Below are positions 1 to 5,643 of a DNA stretch of 6,083 nt, one piece after another; position 1 is the stretch's first letter, and every line of letters begins with the position of its first letter. The stretch lies in contig JAJFIM010000279.1 in assembly GCA_021774995.1 (NCBI GenBank), forward strand, positions 1-6,083, written 5' to 3'. Under the pieces are notes generated by a model, which made no database searches, was not told the origin of the DNA, and saw only the letters and a list, made by a program, of their open reading frames with translations. This DNA comes from Alphaproteobacteria bacterium (lineage in GTDB: Bacteria > Pseudomonadota > Alphaproteobacteria > SMXP01). The position numbers were made by a program, and so were the translations under genes.

Positions 1-460
1 TTTTGCGGCTCACCACGTCGACACGGTCCGCCACCATGAAGACCGAATAAAACCCAACGCCAAACTGCCCAATGAGCTGCGTGTCCTTGGCGGCGTCGCC
101 TGAAATCTGCGCCGCGAATTGGTCCGTGCCCGAGCGGGCGATAGTGCCCAGATGCTCAATCAGTTCGGCCTCATTCATCCCGCAACCGTTATCGGCGATT
201 CGCAGTATCTTGCTTTTCTTGTCCGCGGTGATCTCAATGCGAAATTGCGGTTCGCCCTCAATCAAGCCCGGCGTTGTCAAGGACATGTAGCGTAATTTGT
301 CGCAGGCGTCAGAAGCGTTTGAAATCAACTCGCGCAAAAAAACTTCGCGCTCGGAATAAACCGAATGCACCATCAGGTGCAGAATTTTCGAGACCTCCGC
401 TTGAAAATCATGTGTCACAGGGCTCTTAGCGGAATCTTGCGTAGCGTCAGTCATCTTCAT
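1..460 (-). CDS. htpG: Molecular chaperone HtpG (bacterial Hsp90), N-terminal part, cut by the window edge
   Basis: HtpG is the cytosolic, ATP-dependent Hsp90 chaperone, a homodimer that helps stressed or unfolded proteins. Only the first 153 codons are present, of a family length of about 620-640 residues; the rest lies left of base 1. The visible part is the GHKL ATPase domain. The helix [12 protein letters not shown] holds the catalytic Glu (E44) and the Mg/ATP-ligand Asn (N48). The nucleotide-binding Asp is in DNGCGM (90-95, with Cys where Ile is common, still DxGxG). The lid motif is GTIARSGT (105-112) and the glycine loop is [15 protein letters not shown] (131-145). Two in-frame ATG codons compete, at 460 and 454 (MKM...); neither has a strong Shine-Dalgarno, only a GGAA-type stretch, so the start is uncertain by two codons. 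It follows the DUF4340 gene in the same direction after 89 bp but seems to have its own promoter at 518-546. The family is identified with near certainty. Confidence 0.97.
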   Translation of the reverse strand, partial: MKMTDATQDSAKSPVTHDFQAEVSKILHLMVHSVYSEREVFLRELISNASDACDKLRYMSLTTPGLIEGEPQFRIEITADKKSKILRIADNGCGMNEAELIEHLGTIARSGTDQFAAQISGDAAKDTQLIGQFGVGFYSVFMVADRVDVVSRK

Positions 461-483
461 TTCCGGTTCATTGCTGAAGTTTA

Positions 484-515
484 CGATATCGCCGCCATAT
501 CGAGGCTGACGCCTC
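484..515 (-). other. Two adjacent small hairpins in the htpG leader
   Basis: In the minus-strand RNA, GAGGC (515-511) can pair with GCCTC (506-502) around a GTCA loop. CGATAT (502-497) can pair with ATATCG (489-484) around a 7-nt GC-rich loop. The stems share one base, so they are adjacent or alternative. The second stem lies wholly in the predicted leader, ending 23 nt before the ATG at 460. The first spans the predicted transcription start and is complete only in read-through RNA. There is no U-run, so neither is a normal terminator, and neither covers the start codon. The second could equally be a DNA operator palindrome. It is not the CIRCE sequence. Confidence 0.3.
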
Positions 516-517
516 TC

Positions 518-546
518 AGATAATCCACCGTTGACGCAGGATCAAG
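518..546 (-). promoter_or_regulatory. Candidate promoter of htpG (CTTGAT-N15-GATTAT)
   Basis: On the minus strand CTTGAT (546-541) is followed by 15 bases and then GATTATCT (525-518). Read as CTTGAT-N17-TTATCT, it has the spacing of the alphaproteobacterial housekeeping consensus CTTGAC-N17-CTATAT. Its CTTG and terminal ATNT also resemble RpoH (sigma-32) promoters, which would suit a heat-shock gene. Transcription would begin near 510, giving a leader of about 50 nt. The -35 box begins just past the DUF4340 stop codon. The same 14 specified bases with the same spacing recur upstream of the ABC operon (5543-5571). The sigma class cannot be settled from sequence alone. Confidence 0.45.
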
Positions 547-549
547 TCC

Positions 550-1713
550 TCACTCAGCCGGAGGCTCAAGAAGATCTTCCAAAGGCTTTGTCATTTGGTC
601 ATATTTGTATTTGGGAATGGCGAAAGCCCAACCTGCGAGGCGCCGATTCAGCGCCGCCGCCTCATTCTCTGTTTTAGCCGCACTGGCGCCGGCGTCCTCA
701 ACTTCGGAAACGCCCTCACCATCAAAAACGTCCGCCTCGGCGCCCTTTTCCGGCGTTTCATCTGAGAGTTGCTGCGCGGGTTCTGCTGTCGACGGGGCTG
801 GCATGGGGGCCGCCACAGCCTTCATCCAATATTTTTCATCCCGCGCCGCCAGCTCCAATTCAAGAACAATGCCGCCAAATGTCGTGTAAACAACCCGGGC
901 GACGGTGCCGGAGCTAAAATCCACCTCATCTGCGCGCCGCACATCCTCCACCAACAGTCCCACCGGCGCAAAAGCGGACGCGTTAAGCGTGTAGGCGGGC
1001 TGGGGCGTGCGCCCCTGCGGCGGGTTTTCCAGGGCGACATCCGTCTCATCCGGGCTGGGACGGAAAAGTTTATAGGCCGCCCCCTCCGGCGGCGCCAACT
1101 CAAACGCAGCGATATCGGCGCGCGACAACGCCAGCACAGAGCGCGTCATCCAATCAATGGCAAGCGGTTTTACGTCAAGCCGTCCGCGCGCCATCCAGGT
1201 TTGCTCGACGGCCGGGGTGCGGACATAAAATTGCGCCCGCCCATCTGATGTGCGGGCCTGTTGCCGGTCACCCACGACCAGACTGGCAAGTTCTTGCCCG
1301 CCGCGCCACACGGAAAATTCAATACCACGCCCCCCGTCTTGAGGCGCGCCCAAACCCAATGCCGGATAGCGCGCGGGACGCGTGGTCTTGGGCTCAACTA
1401 GCTCAAGCTCCGACAAGGCCAAAAGCGCCGCTCGTACTGAGTTCACAGCCGCCGGGTAATTATCTTTTTGAGGGATCAGCCAGTCTCCTCGCGCGGTTTT
1501 GACAATATCGAACGCCGCATCTTTTGATCGAACCGCCAAGCGGTCAATCTCATCTAATTGGCCCTTGAGATCCGCAAACATCATTTGCGGGATGAAAGCG
1601 GGCGATACTCTGGATTTTTGCGTTCCCAGGACGTAAGCCACTCCCGCCACGGCAATGGCGGTGACCACGACCAATACAAGGCCGGGCGTAGAAATTTTCG
1701 CGACTTTCGTCAT
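550..1713 (-). CDS. DUF4340-family membrane-anchored protein of a Gld-type ABC transporter cluster
   Basis: This is a 387-residue protein of unknown biochemical role, thought to be an accessory subunit of the ABC transporter encoded just upstream. One N-terminal transmembrane helix (about residues 10-30, PGLVLVVVTAIAVAGVAYVLG) follows a short basic start, so the rest should lie in the periplasm. The stretch from about 56 to 260 has the DUF4340 pattern: IDRLAVRSKD, then a GDWLIPQKDNYPA segment, a WRGGQELASLVVGDR strand region and FYVR. A low-complexity Ala/Glu/Pro-rich acidic stretch (about 303-352) precedes a conserved-looking tail, GWAFAIPKYKYDQM (361-374). The reading frame is open further upstream to an ATG at 1779, but the start at 1713 is preferred: it puts the membrane helix at the N-terminus and makes a 4-nt ATGA overlap with the GldG-like gene, pointing to translational coupling. 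No clear Shine-Dalgarno is seen. The family call rests on sequence pattern and on position in the operon. Confidence 0.85.
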   Translation of the reverse strand: MTKVAKISTPGLVLVVVTAIAVAGVAYVLGTQKSRVSPAFIPQMMFADLKGQLDEIDRLAVRSKDAAFDIVKTARGDWLIPQKDNYPAAVNSVRAALLALSELELVEPKTTRPARYPALGLGAPQDGGRGIEFSVWRGGQELASLVVGDRQQARTSDGRAQFYVRTPAVEQTWMARGRLDVKPLAIDWMTRSVLALSRADIAAFELAPPEGAAYKLFRPSPDETDVALENPPQGRTPQPAYTLNASAFAPVGLLVEDVRRADEVDFSSGTVARVVYTTFGGIVLELELAARDEKYWMKAVAAPMPAPSTAEPAQQLSDETPEKGAEADVFDGEGVSEVEDAGASAAKTENEAAALNRRLAGWAFAIPKYKYDQMTKPLEDLLEPPAE

Positions 1714-3731
1714 GCGCCAGAGCCGGAATGGGCGGGGCTTGCCCGCCCGCCGCCGGGCGCACGGCGGCGGCGCATCCACGCCAGCGCCACGGCAAACAGC
1801 ACAACAAAACTCGGCATCACCGCGATATTGATAAACCGCACGCGGGTTTCCAAACCCTCAATATCACTCCTGAGATTGTGCTGCACGGCCCGCAATTGCG
1901 CCCGCGTATCAAGCAATTGCGCCTGGAAACGCGCAAATTCCTGTTCCTCTTCCGGCGTCAACGCCATCCCCCCCGGACTCCCTTCGGACGCTCCCGCCGC
2001 TGTTTGCAAAGCCGCGAGCCGCGCCTCCGTCTCCGACAATCGTTTCTCAAGCAATTCCTGCTCGGCGAGAAACTTCATATCGGCCTGACGGCGCAAATCT
2101 TCAATCGCGGTGAGCGGGCGATCATCGCGCGCCCTGCTGCGCAGAGAAATAAGATCGTTGGAGCCCATAAGATTTTCCACCGCATTCATCACGAAAGTTC
2201 CATTATCGGCAGTGGGCACGACAATGCGTTGGCCTAAAATATTTTGAACTTGCACCCAAAACCGGTCGTCGAACAAATCCGCATCCGCCACCAGAATGAG
2301 ATTTACAGGCGCGGTGGAAGAGGCGAGATGTTTCACCGGAGCCGCATCATCACCCGTCTTTTGAGCGTCATTTTCCAAGGCCATTTCAGAGGAAGGGGGC
2401 AATGCATCGTCTTGGGTTTCTTCTGTTTCGATTTCTTCTTCGCGCGGCGGCCCATCGGGAAAAGCGCTCGTCACGTCTCCCGATATGCGCGCCGCAATTA
2501 CATAAGATTCCGGCGTGGCTTGAAAGGAGGTCACCAGATCGTCCGGATTGAACGTATTGGCAATTTCATCGGCCTCCAGCGTCATAGAATTTTTGGTTGT
2601 GCGCACCAATGGCGTGAACTGCGTCGTTGCGTTTTCGAGAGGGGAAAAATACCCAGCGCCTGCGATATTCAATTGACTGATAGTGGACGTCACCAGATCA
2701 TCAGTGGCGACGTCACTGTTCGTTAAGCCTAGCCACACCACATAATCGCTATAAGGCCGGCTGGATTGCGCCGACGCCTGAACCCGCAAAGCGCGAGACA
2801 GATCCGCCGCCACGACGCTGGAATCATAGGCAATTCCCCAGCTTTTCAACAGCGGCTCCAGATCCGAAGCCCGGCCCGGCCCCGGCAACCCTTGAGCCGG
2901 ATTACTCAACACCTCATTCAGCTCCAGCAAAGGATCAAGAAACGCTATCACCCGCCCCCCGGACAAAACGAATTGATCCAACGCATAAAGCGTCTTTTCT
3001 GACAAAGCCGCGGGGTGCACCAGCATCAGCACATCCACGTCATCGGAAATATGGTCTGTATCCTGATTGATGTTCTCAACCTCAAAAACAGACGTCAACT
3101 GATCGTAAATTACGAAAGGCTGAGACTGCCCTTGCATGGCGGCCATCGGCCCTCCCAGACCGAATTCAAGGGGGAGCGAACTGAGCAGGCCTAACACCGG
3201 CTTTTTAATGAGCGTCAGACGATAAATAAGATTGGTCAGATCGTATTCGAGAAAAGCCTCGCGATCCTGACTGAAAAAGGGAATCGCCTCGCGGCCATCC
3301 ACCGCATTCGTTCCCACCAAGCCAAAGTAAAGATTATCGCCCGTATCAGTTGGAATCGCTGATATCCCAAGCGCAACGGCGCGGTCTTCATCCTGACTGA
3401 ACGGCTCAGGATTGACGATTTGTAAAATCAGCTTGCCTTGCGCATGGTTCTGATATTCAAGCAGGAGATCGCGCACTTGACCGCCATAGACCCGGATCTG
3501 CGGATAGCGGTTGGCCATCTGCTCGGAAAAAAAGAAGCGCAATGTCACCGGCTCATCAAGGCCGCGCAGAATATTGATCGTCCCCTGGCTCAGTGTGTAT
3601 TGCTTCGTTGCCGTAAGGTCTATGCGCGCGCCGCGCAACGCAAAATCAGATATGATGATGACGGCGAAAAACAAAACCGTCGCCAGCGCAATGCTGAGGG
3701 GCGCTCCGGATGTTCTGTTAGAAAATATCAT
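1710..3731 (-). CDS. GldG-like auxiliary protein of an ABC transporter (ABC_transp_aux type)
   Basis: This 673-residue membrane protein resembles the uncharacterised ABC auxiliary family that includes Flavobacterium GldG. A transmembrane helix at about 12-33 is followed by a large presumed periplasmic region. That region opens with the family-like segment RIDLTATKQYTLSQGT (36-51). A second block, DVDVLMLVHP through LSGGRVIAFLDPL (231-268), resembles the IFT52/GldG-type Rossmann domain. A third, LVADADLFDDRFWV (480-493) with NGTFVMNAVENLMGSNDLISLRSR (510-533), is typical of the C-terminal half. An acidic linker lies at about 427-463, charged heptad-like helices (probable coiled coil) at about 541-577 and 594-630, and a second transmembrane helix at about 633-653, followed by RRRR and a Gly-rich cytoplasmic tail. 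TTG at 3737 could serve as start, but GAGGA lies 9 nt before the ATG at 3731 and only 3 nt before the TTG, so the ATG is chosen. The upstream permease ends 12 nt earlier, with its stop inside this ribosome site. Confidence 0.87.
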   Translation of the reverse strand: MIFSNRTSGAPLSIALATVLFFAVIIISDFALRGARIDLTATKQYTLSQGTINILRGLDEPVTLRFFFSEQMANRYPQIRVYGGQVRDLLLEYQNHAQGKLILQIVNPEPFSQDEDRAVALGISAIPTDTGDNLYFGLVGTNAVDGREAIPFFSQDREAFLEYDLTNLIYRLTLIKKPVLGLLSSLPLEFGLGGPMAAMQGQSQPFVIYDQLTSVFEVENINQDTDHISDDVDVLMLVHPAALSEKTLYALDQFVLSGGRVIAFLDPLLELNEVLSNPAQGLPGPGRASDLEPLLKSWGIAYDSSVVAADLSRALRVQASAQSSRPYSDYVVWLGLTNSDVATDDLVTSTISQLNIAGAGYFSPLENATTQFTPLVRTTKNSMTLEADEIANTFNPDDLVTSFQATPESYVIAARISGDVTSAFPDGPPREEEIETEETQDDALPPSSEMALENDAQKTGDDAAPVKHLASSTAPVNLILVADADLFDDRFWVQVQNILGQRIVVPTADNGTFVMNAVENLMGSNDLISLRSRARDDRPLTAIEDLRRQADMKFLAEQELLEKRLSETEARLAALQTAAGASEGSPGGMALTPEEEQEFARFQAQLLDTRAQLRAVQHNLRSDIEGLETRVRFINIAVMPSFVVLFAVALAWMRRRRAPGGGRASPAHSGSGA
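1730..1770 (-). other. GC-only hairpins at the GldG-like/DUF4340 gene junction
   Basis: Two strong inverted repeats lie inside the last codons of the GldG-like gene, just before the DUF4340 start. One has 9-bp arms (1762-1770 with 1747-1755, CCGCCGCCG/CGGCGGCGG) and a 6-nt loop. The other has 7-bp arms (1742-1748 with 1730-1736, GGGCGGG/CCCGCCC) and a 5-nt loop. They share bases 1747-1748, so full pairing of both is mutually exclusive. The second ends 16 nt before the ATG at 1713. No U-run follows, so this is not a usual terminator. The DNA also encodes an Arg- and Gly-rich tail, which could by itself explain the GC bias. Confidence 0.4.
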
Positions 3732-3737
3732 TGCCAA

Positions 3738-3750
3738 ATTTCCTCACCCA
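3738..3750 (-). promoter_or_regulatory. Ribosome binding site of the GldG-like gene, overlapping the permease stop
   Basis: On the minus strand GGTGAGGA precedes the start region. Its GAGGA is 9 nt from the ATG at 3731 but only 3 nt from the TTG at 3737, which decides for the ATG. The permease stop codon TGA (3746-3744) is part of this motif. A ribosome finishing the permease would therefore sit on the next initiation site, as in translational coupling. This is the clearest Shine-Dalgarno in the operon. Confidence 0.6.
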
Positions 3751-4478
3751 GCCTTGCGCTGTTCAATAAGAACGGTATTGACAAACAGCCAGAACCCGAT
3801 CAGGGCGGCAAAGAAAACAAGATCCCTCAAATCTATCACGCCTTTTTGAATCGACTGAAAATGCGACAAAAAACTGAAAGAAGCCACTGTATTGATTACA
3901 AATTGCGGCGCCCATCCGCTTACGGCGTCGAGAACTAAGGGCAGGCCGCTCGCCATAAACAAAAAACAAACAACCACCGACACCACGAAGGCGATCACCT
4001 GATTACTGGTCATCGCCGAAATTGCGGCGCCGATGGCAAGATAACCGCCGGCCAACAAAAAGCTCCCCACATAAGAAGCGATGATCACGCCGTTATCCGG
4101 ATCGCCCAATAAGTTCACCGAGATCCAGATGGGAAACGTCAAGATAAGCGCAAGTCCGGCGAACGCCCATGCGGCGAGAAACTTTCCCAACACGGACGCC
4201 CATATGGGAATGGGTAATGTCAGCAGAATTTCCAAGGTGCCCGACTTGCGCTCCTCCGCCCATAACCGCATAGAAATTGCTGGGATGAGAAAAAGATACA
4301 GCCAGGGATGAAACATGAAAAAAGCTTGCAGATCCGCACGGCCCGCGCGGAAAAAATCGCCGATATAGAAAGTGAAGACGCCCGTCGCGAATAAAAAGGC
4401 GACAATAAAAACAAAAGCCAAGGGCGTTGCGAAATAGCTGGCCAATTCACGTTTGAAGATGTTCCAGACCTGACTCAC
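3744..4478 (-). CDS. ABC-2 type transporter permease, GldF-like
   Basis: This 244-residue integral inner-membrane protein is the membrane half of an ABC transporter whose ATPase is encoded immediately upstream. It has the six-helix plan of ABC-2 permeases, with helices at about 19-42, 57-73, 97-122, 131-157, 160-184 and 219-238. The opening VWNIFKRELASYFATPLAF and the cytoplasmic coupling segment WAEERKSGTLEILLTLPI (73-90) are typical of the GldF/NosY-like branch. The start codon is GTG at 4478, giving a 4-nt GTGA overlap with the ATPase stop; only a weak GC-rich purine tract precedes it, so coupling to ATPase translation is likely. Its substrate is not known. GldF of Flavobacterium is the best-known relative, but many non-gliding bacteria carry similar proteins, so the gld name is not applied. 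The fold and family are quite sure, the function is not. Confidence 0.92.
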   Translation of the reverse strand: MSQVWNIFKRELASYFATPLAFVFIVAFLFATGVFTFYIGDFFRAGRADLQAFFMFHPWLYLFLIPAISMRLWAEERKSGTLEILLTLPIPIWASVLGKFLAAWAFAGLALILTFPIWISVNLLGDPDNGVIIASYVGSFLLAGGYLAIGAAISAMTSNQVIAFVVSVVVCFLFMASGLPLVLDAVSGWAPQFVINTVASFSFLSHFQSIQKGVIDLRDLVFFAALIGFWLFVNTVLIEQRKAG

Positions 4479-5458
4479 TGGCCGGCCCCGCCATTGCCGG
4501 CATCCGCAGTGGTGCAGGCGCGAAACACATCCTCCAGCCTGCCTGATTCCGCGACAAGGCTGCGCACCTTCCAGCCTCGCTCCGTCACCAGTGCGCTGAC
4601 TTTCTCGATCAATCTTTGTCCAGGCTCGGGGAAAAGCGTCAACACAGCCCCGCCCCCGCGCATATCCCCGTCTAATGAAATATCGAGCATATCATTGACG
4701 CCGGGCAAGGCTTTGAGCGCTTTGCGCGCGCCCTGCGCGTCCGTTGAATTAACCTCTACGGTCACAGCATCCTGATAGCGCGAGCGCGCCGCCAATTCCC
4801 CCGGCGTCCCATCAGCCACAATGGCGCCGCGATCTATAATGATGGCGCGCGAGCACACGGCGTCCACTTCTTCCAAAATATGCGTTGAAATAATGATGGC
4901 CTTGTCTTTGGCCATGGAAGCAATCAGACGGCGCACTGCAAATTTCTGATTGGGGTCGAGACCATCCGTCGGTTCGTCCATGATTAGTACTGGCGGATCG
5001 TGCAAGATAGCCTGGGCGATTCCGACGCGCCGTTTAAAACCCTTGGACAATGTGTCGATTGACTGGTGGAGCACTTGGGCCAATTGCGTGCGATCCACGG
5101 CGATGGCCACGGCGCGTTCTTTTTCTACGCCCTTAAATCCGCGCACGGCCGCCACAAAATTTAGAAATTGATGTGGCGTCATTTCTCCATAAGCGGGCGC
5201 GCCTTCGGCCAGATACCCCATTTCCCCTTGCGCGCCGATGGGATCGCGCGCGACGTCATAGCCGCTGACAAACACCGATCCTGCGCTGGGAGCCAGATAG
5301 CCGGTGATCATCTTCATTGTGGTTGATTTTCCGGCGCCGTTAGGACCTAAAAACCCCAACACTTCACCCTTGTCCACAGAAAAACTGACCCCGGCAACTG
5401 CTTTAATCGGGCCAAAAGTCTTCGCCAGTCCGTTTATGTCGATGAGCGGCTGAGGCAT
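4475..5458 (-). CDS. ABC transporter ATP-binding protein, GldA/NatA-like
   Basis: This 327-residue cytoplasmic ATPase powers the permease encoded next. The motifs are in order: Walker A GPNGAGKST (38-46), a Q-loop region MGYLAEGAPAY (80-90) in which Glu stands where Gln is usual, signature LSKGF (137-141) in place of LSGGQ, Walker B VLIMDEP (157-163), D-loop GLDP (166-169) and switch His in STH (H193). The LSKGFKRRVGIAQA form is characteristic of the GldA/NatA/DrrA-like branch. After the roughly 220-residue nucleotide-binding domain comes a C-terminal domain of about 100 residues, as in that branch. All catalytic residues are present, so it should be active. The ATG at 5458 is the only reasonable start: the frame stays open back to a stop at 5563-5561 but has no ATG, GTG or TTG. 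No Shine-Dalgarno is visible. It is the first gene of the operon. Confidence 0.96.
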   Translation of the reverse strand: MPQPLIDINGLAKTFGPIKAVAGVSFSVDKGEVLGFLGPNGAGKSTTMKMITGYLAPSAGSVFVSGYDVARDPIGAQGEMGYLAEGAPAYGEMTPHQFLNFVAAVRGFKGVEKERAVAIAVDRTQLAQVLHQSIDTLSKGFKRRVGIAQAILHDPPVLIMDEPTDGLDPNQKFAVRRLIASMAKDKAIIISTHILEEVDAVCSRAIIIDRGAIVADGTPGELAARSRYQDAVTVEVNSTDAQGARKALKALPGVNDMLDISLDGDMRGGGAVLTLFPEPGQRLIEKVSALVTERGWKVRSLVAESGRLEDVFRACTTADAGNGGAGQ

Positions 5459-5542
5459 TGATGCGGGGGAGAGCCTTTTTGAAAAAATCGCCGAAATATT
5501 TTGCGATACGCCGCCAATGCGGGGCGCGCGAAGGCATAGTCC

Positions 5543-5571
5543 ATAATCAAAGGCGTCCCGTCAATCAAGTC
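5543..5571 (-). promoter_or_regulatory. Candidate promoter of the ABC operon (GACTTGAT-N15-GATTAT)
   Basis: On the minus strand GACTTGAT (5571-5564), 15 bases, then GATTAT (5548-5543). The element matches the one before htpG in all 14 specified positions and in spacing. Read as CTTGAT-N17-TTATGG it fits the alphaproteobacterial -35 and spacing well but the -10 poorly. The transcript would start near 5535 and have a leader of about 75 nt. An overlapping alternative is TTGACG (5564-5559)-N17-GACTAT (5541-5536). Its location upstream of the first operon gene supports a promoter role. Confidence 0.4.
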
Positions 5572-5597
5572 TTGCCTGAAAGCGTACCTCGAGGCAA
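5572..5597. promoter_or_regulatory. Inverted repeat in the divergent intergenic region, possible operator
   Basis: TTGCCT (5572-5577) and AGGCAA (5592-5597) form a 6-bp inverted repeat with a 14-bp spacer, and an 8-bp palindrome CCTCGAGG (5587-5594) overlaps the right arm. The repeat directly abuts the upstream side of the candidate ABC-operon promoter and lies 46 bp before the ATG of the divergent transporter, a position from which a regulator could act on both. Repeats this short also occur by chance, and no regulator gene is in the window. Confidence 0.2.
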
Positions 5598-5643
5598 ACT
5601 AGTCCGCGCGGCAATCCGCCCCTTCTCTACAAAGCTTTCCTTC

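Noticed and set aside
457..471. A four-codon upstream reading frame (ATG AAC CGG AAA TGA) overlapping the htpG start codon
   Set aside because: It has no ribosome site of its own, and such short frames are common by chance; nothing supports translation.
502..515. Stem GAGGC-GTCA-GCCTC as a terminator of the ABC operon
   Set aside because: The stem has only 5 bp and no T-run on either strand, and the htpG promoter candidate overlaps this position.
461..549. CIRCE element (HrcA operator) before htpG
   Set aside because: No TTAGCACTC-N9-GAGTGCTAA pattern is present; the palindrome there is CGATAT-N7-ATATCG.
1714..1779. Longer N-terminus for the DUF4340 protein starting at 1779
   Set aside because: It would add 22 Arg/Pro-rich residues before the membrane helix and overlap the GldG-like gene by 70 nt; the 1713 start gives the usual ATGA overlap.
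769..2726. Long plus-strand open frames antisense to the DUF4340 and GldG-like genes
   Set aside because: Their translations are rich in Arg/His/Pro with no recognisable domain, and they lie antiparallel to well-supported coding sequence; they reflect GC-rich codon shadowing.
5479..5507. Plus-strand promoter TTGAAA-N17-TGCGAT for the TehA-like gene
   Set aside because: The -10 matches only three of six positions and the leader would be about 130 nt; too weak to call.
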